Shown here: piece by piece, positions 23,356-31,617 of the stretch
Position numbering within the stretch: the stretch's first letter is position 1
Layout: each line of letters opens with the position of its first letter
From: Lachnospiraceae bacterium
GTDB lineage: Bacteria; Bacillota; Clostridia; Lachnospirales; Lachnospiraceae
Assembly: GCA_022788065.1 (NCBI GenBank)
Contig: JALEWG010000151.1
Span: 1 to 34,644, forward strand
DNA: 34,644 nt
Direction of reading: 5' to 3'
The notes under the pieces: generated by a model
What the model saw: only the letters and a program-made list of their open reading frames with translations
Told to the model about the DNA's origin: nothing
Database searches by the model: none
Made by a program: the position numbers and the translations under genes

Positions 23356-24729
23356 TTACATTTCTGCTGCCGTCTTTTCTTCAGACGCCGGCAGCCAGTT
23401 TCCTTTCAGAATATACAGAACATCCAATGTCATCGTGCCGATCCATGTGATCGGATAGCAGAGCATAACCGCCTTGTAGCTCGGGAAAAACGGCACCAGC
23501 AGATTGATATAGATCATTCTGAGGACGCACATATTTCCCACTGAGATCAGCATGGATACGGTCGTCTTTCCCGCTCCGCGCATGGTTCCCATTAACACCT
23601 GGTGAACGGGCAGGATCAGGTAAAACGGAATAATGAGCCGCATCGTGAGGGTGCCGTAGCGCACTACTTCCGGCTCCGTGCTGAATATCCCGGTCAACTG
23701 CGGAGCGAAAATATAGAGAAGCAGGCTTATACAGCCCACGTATGACAGACAGATCGTAAGATTCTGCGCGATCCCTTTTTTCACCCGGTCATACTTTTTC
23801 GCACCGATATTCTGCCCCGTGAACGTCGTAGCCGCCAGACAGAAGCTCTGCATCGGAAGCTGGGCAAAACCGTCGATCTTTAAGTACGACCCGAAGCCCG
23901 CCATGGCCATGGCCCCGTACGCGTTGACATTAGCCTGTACGATGACGTTCGACAGGGAAATGATCGAATGCTGGAATCCTGCGGGAAGTCCCTGCGTCAG
24001 GATCATTTTCACCATTGTTTTCCGGATTCTCAGCTTTCGGAATTCCAGTTTATAGATATCATCTGTCTTCGTAAGAGTTCTTAAGCACAAAACCATGGAA
24101 ATAAACTGGGAAATTACGGTTGCGATAGCAACTCCCTCCACTCCCATGCCTCCCAGTACGACAAACAGGATATCCAGAATGATATTCGTAACGGAAGATA
24201 CGCACAGAAAATACAGCGGATGTCTGGAATCTCCCACGGCCCTGAGGATTCCCGCGGCCATATTATAGGTCAGGTTAAACAGGGATCCTGAAAAGAAAAT
24301 CCGGAAATACACGACGGAATTCACCATTACTTCTTCCGGCGTCCCCATCAGTTTCAGGATCAGCGGTGAAAAACCGATACCGACCACAATCAGAATCACC
24401 CCTCCGATAAAGCAGAGTGCTATGGCCGTATGAACCGCCTGATGCATCTTCTCTTCGGCCCTGGCGCCGTAATACTGGGAGATCACTACGCCTGCTCCCG
24501 TCGCGATTCCAAGAAACATTCCGATCACCAGATTGATCAGGGAATTGCTGGAGCTCACAGCCGCAAGCGCTTCGCTGCCGATAAACTGCCCGACCACGAT
24601 GGAATCCACCGTATTGTAGAGCTGCTGAAGAAGATTTCCGATCAGAAGCGGAACCGCAAACGCGATCAGCTGCTTCCAGATCACTCCCTCTGTCATCATT
24701 GTCGTTTTTTTTCTTTGTTCTCCGGACAA
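23356..24729 (-). CDS. MATE family efflux transporter
   Basis: A 457-residue integral membrane pump with about 12 helices, expelling cationic compounds against H+ or Na+. Family motifs are seen in AVPLLIGNLLQQLYNTVDSI, near the first helix, and in the repeated second half (ILTQGLPAGFQHSIISLSN). The start is TTG at 24729, with GGGGAGG seven bases upstream, giving MSGEQRKKTTMM; internal ATGs have no such site. It is the first gene of the ten-gene minus-strand operon, 16 nt before nadE. The substrate is unknown. Confidence 0.93.
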   Translation of the reverse strand: MSGEQRKKTTMMTEGVIWKQLIAFAVPLLIGNLLQQLYNTVDSIVVGQFIGSEALAAVSSSNSLINLVIGMFLGIATGAGVVISQYYGARAEEKMHQAVHTAIALCFIGGVILIVVGIGFSPLILKLMGTPEEVMVNSVVYFRIFFSGSLFNLTYNMAAGILRAVGDSRHPLYFLCVSSVTNIILDILFVVLGGMGVEGVAIATVISQFISMVLCLRTLTKTDDIYKLEFRKLRIRKTMVKMILTQGLPAGFQHSIISLSNVIVQANVNAYGAMAMAGFGSYLKIDGFAQLPMQSFCLAATTFTGQNIGAKKYDRVKKGIAQNLTICLSYVGCISLLLYIFAPQLTGIFSTEPEVVRYGTLTMRLIIPFYLILPVHQVLMGTMRGAGKTTVSMLISVGNMCVLRMIYINLLVPFFPSYKAVMLCYPITWIGTMTLDVLYILKGNWLPASEEKTAAEM

Positions 24730-24809
24730 GTAAAAACCTCCCCATCTTCCGTATTCTGTTCCTTCAGGGTCCGTGATTCGCTTTTTGCGGATGCGCAGAC
24801 TCTGTTTTC

Positions 24810-24815
24810 ATTATA
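24810..24815 (-). promoter_or_regulatory. -10 box of the MATE-nadE operon
   Basis: A TATAAT on the minus strand about 80 nt before the MATE start. A matching -35 is not obvious. It is the only reasonable candidate for the long operon's main promoter. Confidence 0.45.
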
Positions 24816-24933
24816 CACTCTTTTACGAAAAAAGGGAAGTTTTGTAAGTAAGAGAGCTGTAATTTTCCCAAATTCTGTGGTAAACTTGAAAGACATATCG
24901 GATTTTATCAGGAAAGGATCTGCGAACTGCTGC

Positions 24934-25656
24934 ATGAATGAATATTTTATAAGAACTGCTCAGCTTCTGGGAGAAGAAGGTTTTTCCCGGCTCTCTGACG
25001 CTTCCGTGGCCGTATTCGGTCTCGGCGGCGTAGGATCCCACTGTGCGGAAGCTCTGGCGCGCTCCGGTGTGGGTACGTTACTTCTCATCGATTCGGACGA
25101 AGTCGCCCCGTCCAATATCAATCGCCAGAGTATCGCCCTGATCAGCACGATCGGACGGAAAAAAACGGAGGTCTTAAAAGAAAAAATCGCCGATATCAAT
25201 CCCGACTGTCGGGTTTTTACCTGCGATTCTTTTGTGCTGCCTGAAAATACGGAGGAGATCTTCTCGTCTTTCCCAAACAGGCCGGATTATATCATTGACG
25301 CGATCGATACCGTGAGCGCAAAGCTTTCGCTTGTGAGCTATGCCAGGGAGAAATCCATCCCCATCATCTGTTCGATGGGTACCGGAAACAAACTTCACCC
25401 GGAGCTTTTCCGGATTGCGGACATCTACAGCACCAGTGTCTGCCCGCTCTGCCGCGTCATGCGAAGAGAACTGAAAAAGCGTGACATACCTGCCCTCAAG
25501 GTCCTCTATTCCGAGGAAGTTCCCGTTTCACCGAAATCCGAAGGCGAACAGAAAGCCTCCGGCCGCCCGGCTCCCGCCAGCATCGCATTTGTACCGCCTG
25601 TGGCCGGGCTCCTGATTGCCGGCGAGGTGATCCGCGAACTCTCCGGTGTCCGCTGA
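24934..25656 (+). CDS. tcdA: tRNA threonylcarbamoyladenosine dehydratase
   Basis: A 240-residue E1/ThiF-fold enzyme that uses ATP to cyclise t6A37 of tRNA to ct6A. It has the nucleotide loop FGLGGVGSHCAEALARSG (about 28-45), the D-x-D-like LLIDSDEVAPSNINRQ, CSMGTGNKLHPE and the Cys pair VCPLC preceding RVMRRELKK. It lacks the rhodanese or other C-terminal domains of related E1s. The ATG is chosen from the family N-terminus (MNEYFIRTAQLLGEEG); a ribosome binding site AAGGA lies rather far upstream (about 15 nt). The frame is open for 168 codons before it, but that part overlaps the MATE gene in antisense and is a shadow. Divergent from the MATE operon. Confidence 0.9.
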   Translation: MNEYFIRTAQLLGEEGFSRLSDASVAVFGLGGVGSHCAEALARSGVGTLLLIDSDEVAPSNINRQSIALISTIGRKKTEVLKEKIADINPDCRVFTCDSFVLPENTEEIFSSFPNRPDYIIDAIDTVSAKLSLVSYAREKSIPIICSMGTGNKLHPELFRIADIYSTSVCPLCRVMRRELKKRDIPALKVLYSEEVPVSPKSEGEQKASGRPAPASIAFVPPVAGLLIAGEVIRELSGVR

Positions 25657-25680
25657 AGAAATGTCCGTCTCAAACGGTTG

Positions 25681-25713
25681 AAAGGCTGCATCCCCCCACA
25701 GAATGCAGCCTTT
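25681..25713 (+). terminator. Hairpin after tcdA
   Basis: A perfect 11-bp stem AAAGGCTGCAT/ATGCAGCCTTT with an 11-nt loop, 25 nt after the stop. The following T tract is short, so termination may be partial. The symmetrical stem could act on both strands. Confidence 0.6.
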
Positions 25714-25785
25714 CGTCACGTTCAAAGTACCTCACATTATACAGTTCTCGAAATTGATTCCCCTTCAATTTCTTAATGCCACTGT

Positions 25786-25814
25786 AATATAACACAATTT
25801 TCCAATTACGTCAA
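25786..25814 (-). promoter_or_regulatory. Minus-strand promoter without a gene
   Basis: TTGACG (25809-25814), 17 bp, TATATT (25786-25791) with extended TGT, directed towards the tcdA 3' end. The predicted transcript would first contain an 8-bp dyad GAAATTGA/TCAATTTC (25750-25772) and then the tcdA terminator hairpin. No minus-strand gene follows. The rest of 25657-25947 holds only the spoVAF leader, where GGTAAAA/TTTTACC (25905-25927) forms a 7-bp dyad next to the ribosome binding site. Confidence 0.45.
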
Positions 25815-25947
25815 CGGTTATTATCGTAAATTTTGCACAAACATCAAGTAATTTTTTACTATATCTTCCCATGTATACTTTTGTCCGTACCAGGCAGACT
25901 AACAGGTAAAAAACGGGCTGTTTTACCTCCCGGAAAGGATGCCCCAT

Positions 25948-27369
25948 ATGAACATTTCAACGGACTTCGACACAAACATCTCCTATTTTCATCAGGTTCT
26001 CGATGTACAGACCAATTTTGACATTGTTTACCACACATTAACGATCGGCGGCCGCAGGGCGTGCATCTACTTTGTAGACGGTTTCACAAAGGATGAAGTG
26101 CTTCTTCGCCTTTTGCAGGATTTTTCCTCCATCAAACCAGAGGACATGCCGGAATCCGCCCATGACTTTTCCAAACAGCACGTAAGCTACGGAGAGACCG
26201 GCCTGGAGACGGAGGAAAGTCAGATTCTGATCCAGCTTCTCTCCGGACTCTCCTGCCTTTTTATCGACGGATACGACAAGTGCATCACCATCGACTGCCG
26301 TACTTACCCGGCCAGAGGTGTCTCTGAGCCTGAAAAGGACAAGGTCCTCCGCGGATCCAGAGACGGTTTTGTGGAGACGCTGATTTTCAACACGGCTCTG
26401 ATCCGGCGCAGGATCCGTGATGTGGATTTCAAAGTGGAGATCATGCAGACGGGAGAAAGCTCCCATACGGATATCGCAATCTGTTATATGAAAAAGCGCG
26501 TGGACGGCGCACTGTTGGAAAAGATTAAAAAGCGCATAGAAAACCTTCGCGTGGATGCGCTTTCCATGAACCAGGAAAGCCTGGCAGAATGCCTGTTTCC
26601 CCATAAATGGTTCAACCCGTTTCCGAAATTCCGTTTTTCCGAACGTCCGGACACGGCAGCCGCTTCCATTCTGGAAGGCAATATCGTGATTCTGGTGGAC
26701 AATTCCCCAGCCTGCATGATCCTGCCCTCCTCCGTGTTTGACATCATCGAGGAAGCCGACGATTATTATTTTCCGCCCGTCACCGGAACGTACCTGCGGC
26801 TCTCCCGCATGACCTTCTCCTTCCTCTCCCTGTATCTGACGCCCACCTGGCTCCTGTTCATGCAGAATCCACGCTGGATTCCCGACTGGCTGCAGTTTAT
26901 CCGGCTGGCCGACGAGCTCTATGTTCCGTTGATCTGGCAGCTCCTGATTCTGGAATTTGCCATTGACGGCCTTCGCCTCGCCGCTGTCAACACCCCGAAT
27001 ATGCTGACGACTCCGCTCAGTGTCATCGCCGGAATTGTCCTCGGCGAGTATTCTGTCAAATCAGGCTGGTTCAATTCGGAGACCATGCTGTATATGTCCT
27101 TTGTCACCGTGGCAAACTACTCTCAGGCCAGTTTTGAAATGGGCTATGCTCTGAAATTCATGCGCATTATTCTGTTGGTTATGACTTCCCTCTTTAACGG
27201 CTGGGGATTCCTGTTTGGATCCGTTCTTGTCGTGTGTGCCATCGTCTTCAACCGGACGATCGCCGGAAAGAGCTATATCTATCCTCTGATCCCGTTCTCA
27301 TGGTCCGAGTGCAGAAAGCGGTTCTTCCGCGGCCGTCTCCCTCACACAGAAAAATCCCAGAAGCATTGA
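25948..27369 (+). CDS. GerA-family spore protein, SpoVAF-like
   Basis: A 473-residue protein of the GerA/SpoVAF family. The soluble N-terminal half (about 1-270) contains RTYPARGVSEPEKDKVLRGS and SRDGFVETLIFNTALIRRRI, which from memory match SpoVAF better than the GerAA receptor subunits. The C-terminal half has several membrane helices between about 285 and 445 (LSLYLTPTWLLFM, LIWQLLILEFAIDGLRLA, IILLVMTSLFNGWGFLFGSV). It should sit in the inner membrane of the spore and influence germination or DPA release. ATG 25948 is chosen because AAGGA lies eight bases upstream; the ATG nine bases earlier is inside that site. No spoVA genes flank it. Confidence 0.85.
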   Translation: MNISTDFDTNISYFHQVLDVQTNFDIVYHTLTIGGRRACIYFVDGFTKDEVLLRLLQDFSSIKPEDMPESAHDFSKQHVSYGETGLETEESQILIQLLSGLSCLFIDGYDKCITIDCRTYPARGVSEPEKDKVLRGSRDGFVETLIFNTALIRRRIRDVDFKVEIMQTGESSHTDIAICYMKKRVDGALLEKIKKRIENLRVDALSMNQESLAECLFPHKWFNPFPKFRFSERPDTAAASILEGNIVILVDNSPACMILPSSVFDIIEEADDYYFPPVTGTYLRLSRMTFSFLSLYLTPTWLLFMQNPRWIPDWLQFIRLADELYVPLIWQLLILEFAIDGLRLAAVNTPNMLTTPLSVIAGIVLGEYSVKSGWFNSETMLYMSFVTVANYSQASFEMGYALKFMRIILLVMTSLFNGWGFLFGSVLVVCAIVFNRTIAGKSYIYPLIPFSWSECRKRFFRGRLPHTEKSQKH

Positions 27370-27419
27370 CGCTTTTTATGTGGACTTTCCCGCTCAAATG
27401 TATTATGCTTAAGGCGTCT

Positions 27420-27458
27420 CACAGCAGGCTTCCTTTACTCAGGGCCAGCCTGCCTGTG
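27420..27458 (+). promoter_or_regulatory. Hairpin in the creatininase-gene leader
   Basis: CACAGCAGGCT pairs with AGCCTGCCTGTG with one bulged base and a 16-nt loop, ending about 25 nt before the start codon. A weak promoter (TGGACT 27381-27386, 17 bp, TATGCT 27404-27409) precedes it. There is no T tract, so it is a leader structure rather than a terminator. Confidence 0.4.
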
Positions 27459-27483
27459 CAAATCATACAGGGAGAGGTAAACT

Positions 27484-28245
27484 ATGTTTTTAGAGAAAAT
27501 TTCATGGGTGCAGGCAGAGGAGTATTTTAAGAAGCGGGATATCGCAATCATCCCGGTCGGAAGCACAGAGAATCACGGTTCCCAGCTCTGTCTCGGAACG
27601 GATTTCCTGATTCCGAGAAAACTCTGCGAAATGATGGACGATCGTCTTGACATTCTGGTCGCTCCCACGATTCCTTTCGGCGTCGGAGACCAGCATGCCG
27701 ATTTCCCGGGAACCATCACGATCGGCTCTGACGGTCTTTACGATCTCGTGACCCGTGTAGTCAATGAACTTTATCGCTTCGGAATCCGGAAGTTCGTTTT
27801 TTTAAACGGACACGGGGGAAATACGCCGGTTCTTCAGCGGATCTGTCTGGAGCTCGATAACCGTCACGCTCTCGGCTGCCTGTTAAACTGGTGGATGCTG
27901 GCCGGCGACCTGAATCCTGCCTGGAAAGGCGGCCATGGCGGCGGAGAGGAAACGGCAGCCATGCTGGCGATCGATCCCTCCTGCGTACACATGCACTATT
28001 TTCAGGAATTTGAACCGAAGGATCTCAGCAAAGAGCTTACATTCGCCGGCGCGTCCAACGTAATGTTCAAGGGGATCTCCGTCCCGGTTCCGCGCCATGT
28101 GGAGCGTTTCTCCGAGTGCGGCTGGTTCGGTCCGGATTCTCCGCAGACAGCAACCGTGGACTGGGGCAAGAAAATGCTCTCCGCCACAGCCGATTTCTGC
28201 GCCGACTTTATTGAGGCCTTCGACAAAGTCTCAATTCCGGAATAA
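27484..28245 (+). CDS. Creatininase family amidohydrolase
   Basis: A 253-residue metal-dependent hydrolase of the creatininase/FAPy-deformylase/MftE superfamily. The metal-binding residues are in PVGSTENHGSQLCLGTD (Glu, His, Asp), FLNGHGGNTPV (His) and the downstream GGHGGGEETAAML (Glu). The superfamily opens cyclic amides or removes formyl or peptide groups, so function cannot be assigned more closely; no mycofactocin or creatine genes are present. The ATG has GAGAGG six bases upstream. Single gene between the spoVAF-like gene and a shared terminator, with its own weak promoter and a leader hairpin. Confidence 0.88.
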   Translation: MFLEKISWVQAEEYFKKRDIAIIPVGSTENHGSQLCLGTDFLIPRKLCEMMDDRLDILVAPTIPFGVGDQHADFPGTITIGSDGLYDLVTRVVNELYRFGIRKFVFLNGHGGNTPVLQRICLELDNRHALGCLLNWWMLAGDLNPAWKGGHGGGEETAAMLAIDPSCVHMHYFQEFEPKDLSKELTFAGASNVMFKGISVPVPRHVERFSECGWFGPDSPQTATVDWGKKMLSATADFCADFIEAFDKVSIPE

Positions 28246-28254
28246 CGAAAGTAA

Positions 28255-28302
28255 TAAATCGCCCGGGTACCTGAAAGCAACAAGTACCCGCGGCGATTTT
28301 TC
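28255..28302 (+). terminator. Terminator between the creatininase and MATE genes
   Basis: A long stem (AAATCGCC-CGGGTAC pairing with GTACCCG-GGCGATTTTT) with a 14-nt loop and a T tract on the plus strand. On the minus strand it ends in a poorer T-rich stretch, so it may also serve the convergent MATE gene. Confidence 0.85.
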
Positions 28303-28321
28303 TTTCGGAAACCCGCATATT

Positions 28322-29734
28322 CTATTTTGCTGCATTCATGGCGCGTTCCGCCAGAATCTCCCTTTTTCTGAAATACTGAATCAAAAAAAGCACACAGCGG
28401 ATCACGTTGTCCGTACACATGCAGACGCAGACCGAGTAAAGTCCCATATGAAAGATATGTACACAGATCAGAATTCCCAGGATCCGGACTCCCCACATGG
28501 AAGTAAACGTCACGTAGAGCGGCGTTTTTGTGTCTCCCGCGCCCTGAAGCGCGCCGGAAATACAGAACGCGATCATTTGCGGAATCTGGATCACTGCAAG
28601 GATCTTGAGCAGAACACTTCCGTACGCGATCACTTCCGCATCCGGGGTAAAGATCCCCATGATCTGTGCGGACCCGAAGAACAGAACACACGTCATACAT
28701 GCCATGACCACTGTTCCCAGTTTAATTGTTCGAAACAGGAAGTCGTGGGCCATATCCGGTCTTCGGGCTCCCAGAGACTGGCCGTACAGCGTCGTGACCG
28801 CGGTTCCGAACGCAAATCCCGGCATAAAGCTCAGGGATTCCGCGGTTCCCGACAGGCTCTGTGCCGCCACCGCAACCGTACCTAACGTTGCGATCGTGCT
28901 CATGACAACGATATGGGAGCCGCTCATGGCAACCCGCTGCAGCATGGCCGGGAGTCCAAGGCGGACTGCTGTCTTAAGCTCTGCCCAGTCAGGCGCGAAG
29001 CCGTCTTTTAACGATATCTGCATTTCCGATTTCCGCGTGAAACAGAGAATCAGGAGAATCATTGCGCCCACTGTATTGGAGATCGAGGTGGAGGCCGCCG
29101 CTCCAGCCACGCCCCAGCCCAGTCCGAACACTGCAATGCTTCGCCCCAGAACTGTCACGGTCCTCGACGGAAAGATCATAAGAAAATTTCCGGCAACATT
29201 TGCCAGATTGATCATCACATTGACCTTCATCGGCGTCCGGCTGTCCCCGTATCCTCTGTAAATCGCGGTGAGGACCATAGTCAGACACCGGAAGCAGAGA
29301 GACAGCGCAATGATCTTATTGTAAGTTTCTGCAAAGTCCAGGATCTCCGGCGCTCCTCCCATCCACTCCGGAATTTTTCTCGCCAGCGCAAAATAGAGAA
29401 CTGACAGAGGGATTCCCAGCGAGAACACCATCAGGATCGCCTGCCGGATCAGATTCTTCGCCCGCTCCGTATCCCCGGCCCCGACGCTCCTCGCAATCAT
29501 TGAAGTAAAGCCGACGCCAAGCGACAGAATCGCCCCATTCACCAGCATGTTCGGAGACTGGCTGATGGAGACAGAGGCAGTCGCGATGGCTCCCATGGAT
29601 CCGACCATGGCAGTGTCTACCGCCTGTACAAGTGAAGTAAGTACCTGCTCTAAAAAAATAGGCCATGCGAGCATGACAATTGTCAGCCACGGGCTTCTTT
29701 TTCCGTCCACAACTGAAAATGATTTCTTATCCAC
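28322..29734 (-). CDS. MATE family efflux transporter (second copy)
   Basis: A 470-residue pump with about 12 membrane helices, clearly different in sequence from the one at 23356-24729. Motifs are AWPIFLEQVLTSLVQAVDTAMVGSMGA near the first helix (in the N-terminal 50 residues), LSLGVGFTSMIARSVGAGD, and the second-half repeat LGLPAMLQRVAMSGSHIV. The start is GTG 29734, with AAAAGGAG seven bases upstream. It follows the ABC-F gene by 24 nt and is probably cotranscribed with it; the pair could both contribute to resistance to antibiotics or bile-type compounds (inference). Confidence 0.92.
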   Translation of the reverse strand: MDKKSFSVVDGKRSPWLTIVMLAWPIFLEQVLTSLVQAVDTAMVGSMGAIATASVSISQSPNMLVNGAILSLGVGFTSMIARSVGAGDTERAKNLIRQAILMVFSLGIPLSVLYFALARKIPEWMGGAPEILDFAETYNKIIALSLCFRCLTMVLTAIYRGYGDSRTPMKVNVMINLANVAGNFLMIFPSRTVTVLGRSIAVFGLGWGVAGAAASTSISNTVGAMILLILCFTRKSEMQISLKDGFAPDWAELKTAVRLGLPAMLQRVAMSGSHIVVMSTIATLGTVAVAAQSLSGTAESLSFMPGFAFGTAVTTLYGQSLGARRPDMAHDFLFRTIKLGTVVMACMTCVLFFGSAQIMGIFTPDAEVIAYGSVLLKILAVIQIPQMIAFCISGALQGAGDTKTPLYVTFTSMWGVRILGILICVHIFHMGLYSVCVCMCTDNVIRCVLFLIQYFRKREILAERAMNAAK

Positions 29735-29758
29735 AGACTTTCTCCTTTTATCCTTTGT

Positions 29759-31312
29759 TTAGATCTTTAAAGACCACTTGCTCAGATCCCACACCTTTGA
29801 TACGAGCCCGTCATAGAATTCCGGTTCATGGCAGATCAGAAGAACTGCCCCTTTATACTCCTTCAGGGCACGCTTCAGTTCAGCCTTCGCGTCCACATCC
29901 AGATGGTTGGTCGGCTCGTCCAAAAGCAGCACATTCGTCTCCCGGTTCATCAGCTTGCAGAGACGTACCTTGGCCTGCTCTCCTCCCGATAACACGCGCA
30001 CCTGGCTCTCAATATTTTTCGTGGTAAGCCCACACTTTGCAAGGGCGGAGCGCACTTCATACTGGGTGAAGGACGGAAATTCCTTCCATATTTCCTCAAT
30101 ACACGTGGTCGTATTTCCCGGCGCCATTTCCTGCTCGAAATATCCCGTATAAAGATAGTCTCCCAACTCCACAGATCCGGAAAGAGCAGGGATCAGGCCC
30201 AGAATACTTTTTAAGAACGTGGTCTTTCCGATTCCGTTGGCGCCGATGACCGCAATTTTTTCTCCGCGTTCCATGGCAAAATTCAGAGGTTTTGACAGTG
30301 GTTCCTCATACCCGATGACCAGATCCTTCGTCTCAAAAATCATTTTACCTGCTGCCCGGGCATTCAGGAAATTGAACTCCGGCTTCGGCTTCTCCTTCGC
30401 AAGTTCGATCACTTCCATCTTGTCCAGCTTTTTCTGTCTGGACATAGCCATATTTCTTGTCGCCACTCTCGCCTTATTTCTCGCAACAAAGTCCTGAAGC
30501 TCCGCGATCTCCTGCTGCTGGCGCTTATAAGCCGCCTCCAGCTGACTCTTCTTCATCTCGTAGACTTCCATGAACTTGTCATAATCGCCCACATAGCGAT
30601 CCAGCTTCTGGTTTTCCATATGATAGATCAGGTTGACCACACTGTTTAAAAACGGGATATCATGGGAGATCAGGATGAACGCATTCTCGTATTCCTGAAG
30701 ATACCGTTTCAGCCACTCAATGTGCTGTACATCCAGATAGTTGGTCGGCTCATCCAAGAGCAGAATATCCGGTTTTTCAAGAAGGAGTTTTGCCAGCAGG
30801 ACCTTTGTTCTCTGGCCCCCGGACAACTCCTCCACATCCTTGTCGAGACCGATCTCATCCAGTCCGAATGCATGGCCGATTTCCTCCACTTTGGAATCGA
30901 TCACATAAAAATCATGATTCATCAGAAGGTCCTGGATCGTTCCCAATTCCTCCATCATTGTATTCATTTCTTCCTCGGATGCGTCACCCATTCTGTCGCA
31001 GATCTCATTCATCCTCGTTTCCATTTCAAAGAGGAACGAGAATGCGCTCTTTAGCACATCCCGGATCGTCATCCCCTTTTCCAGTATGGTATGCTGATCC
31101 AGATAACCGACGCGGACGTTCTTCGCCCACTCCACTTTTCCCTCATCGGGCATCATCTTATCTGTAATGATATTCATAAATGTGGACTTTCCCTCGCCGT
31201 TGGCTCCGATGAGTCCGATATGCTCTCCTTTTAAGAGCCGGAACGATACGTCCGAAAAAATAGCACGGTCTCCAAAACCGTGGCTCAAGTGTTCAACATT
31301 CAATATACTCAT
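29759..31312 (-). CDS. ABC-F family ATP-binding protein (YkpA/YbiT-like)
   Basis: A 517-residue soluble protein with two ABC domains and no membrane segment. Walker A motifs are GANGEGKST (about 35-43) and GANGIGKTT (near 355); signature motifs are LSGGQRTKV and LSGGEQAKV; Walker B with the following Glu is LLLDEPTNYLD and LLLDEPTNHLD. Between the domains is the charged linker (AAYKRQQQEIAELQDFVARN to SRQKKLDKMEVIE) that enters the ribosomal E/P site in this class. It therefore probably acts on translating ribosomes rather than as a transporter. The general shape is YbiT/YkpA-like; a role in antibiotic protection cannot be excluded. ATG with AAGGAG seven bases upstream. Confidence 0.93.
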   Translation of the reverse strand: MSILNVEHLSHGFGDRAIFSDVSFRLLKGEHIGLIGANGEGKSTFMNIITDKMMPDEGKVEWAKNVRVGYLDQHTILEKGMTIRDVLKSAFSFLFEMETRMNEICDRMGDASEEEMNTMMEELGTIQDLLMNHDFYVIDSKVEEIGHAFGLDEIGLDKDVEELSGGQRTKVLLAKLLLEKPDILLLDEPTNYLDVQHIEWLKRYLQEYENAFILISHDIPFLNSVVNLIYHMENQKLDRYVGDYDKFMEVYEMKKSQLEAAYKRQQQEIAELQDFVARNKARVATRNMAMSRQKKLDKMEVIELAKEKPKPEFNFLNARAAGKMIFETKDLVIGYEEPLSKPLNFAMERGEKIAVIGANGIGKTTFLKSILGLIPALSGSVELGDYLYTGYFEQEMAPGNTTTCIEEIWKEFPSFTQYEVRSALAKCGLTTKNIESQVRVLSGGEQAKVRLCKLMNRETNVLLLDEPTNHLDVDAKAELKRALKEYKGAVLLICHEPEFYDGLVSKVWDLSKWSLKI

Positions 31313-31363
31313 ATAATTGCTCCTTTGTCATCCGGTGTGATATCTTTCAGACAAATCTATCCT

Positions 31364-31369
31364 ATCATA
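31364..31369 (-). promoter_or_regulatory. -10 box of the ABC-F/MATE unit
   Basis: TATGAT on the minus strand preceded by TGG (extended -10), about 52 nt before the ABC-F start. The -35 is weak. No attenuator-like uORF was evident in the short leader. Confidence 0.45.
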
Positions 31370-31434
31370 CCATACGCCTTTATGCAACCGGACTTTGCAG
31401 TACTTTCCCGTGCTCTTTTACCCTTCATTTGCTC

Positions 31435-31463
31435 TTGCAAAAGCATCTGCATCATCCTATAAT
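31435..31463 (+). promoter_or_regulatory. Radical SAM gene promoter
   Basis: TTGCAA (31435-31440), 17 bp, TATAAT (31458-31463). Transcription from near 31470 gives a leader of about 150 nt. The leader is open in the gene's frame but contains no good upstream start. Confidence 0.75.
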
Positions 31464-31617
31464 AAGAATGTCATCAGTTCCGAAAGGAGTGCGGTTTCGC
31501 CCGTATCGGAGGTGTCCGGTCTCACACATATTATCCCGGGAACACGCTCCGGCTGGTGACTTTTTTATTGTTCTGTGTTTCAATCTGTCCTGCTTTCCAT
31601 TATCCGGAGGTAGCTGT

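Noticed and set aside
24430..24933. N-terminal extension of the tcdA frame by 168 codons
   Set aside because: It overlaps the MATE gene in antisense and does not resemble the E1/ThiF family, whose N-terminus begins at 24934.
29759..31312. ABC transporter ATPase of an import or export system
   Set aside because: Two fused ABC domains with the charged ribosome-entering linker and no membrane partner define an ABC-F translation factor instead.
31429..31617. 63 extra open codons in front of the radical SAM gene
   Set aside because: The predicted transcription start lies near 31470 and the only ATG there would be practically leaderless; the ATG at 31618 has a perfect GGAGG.
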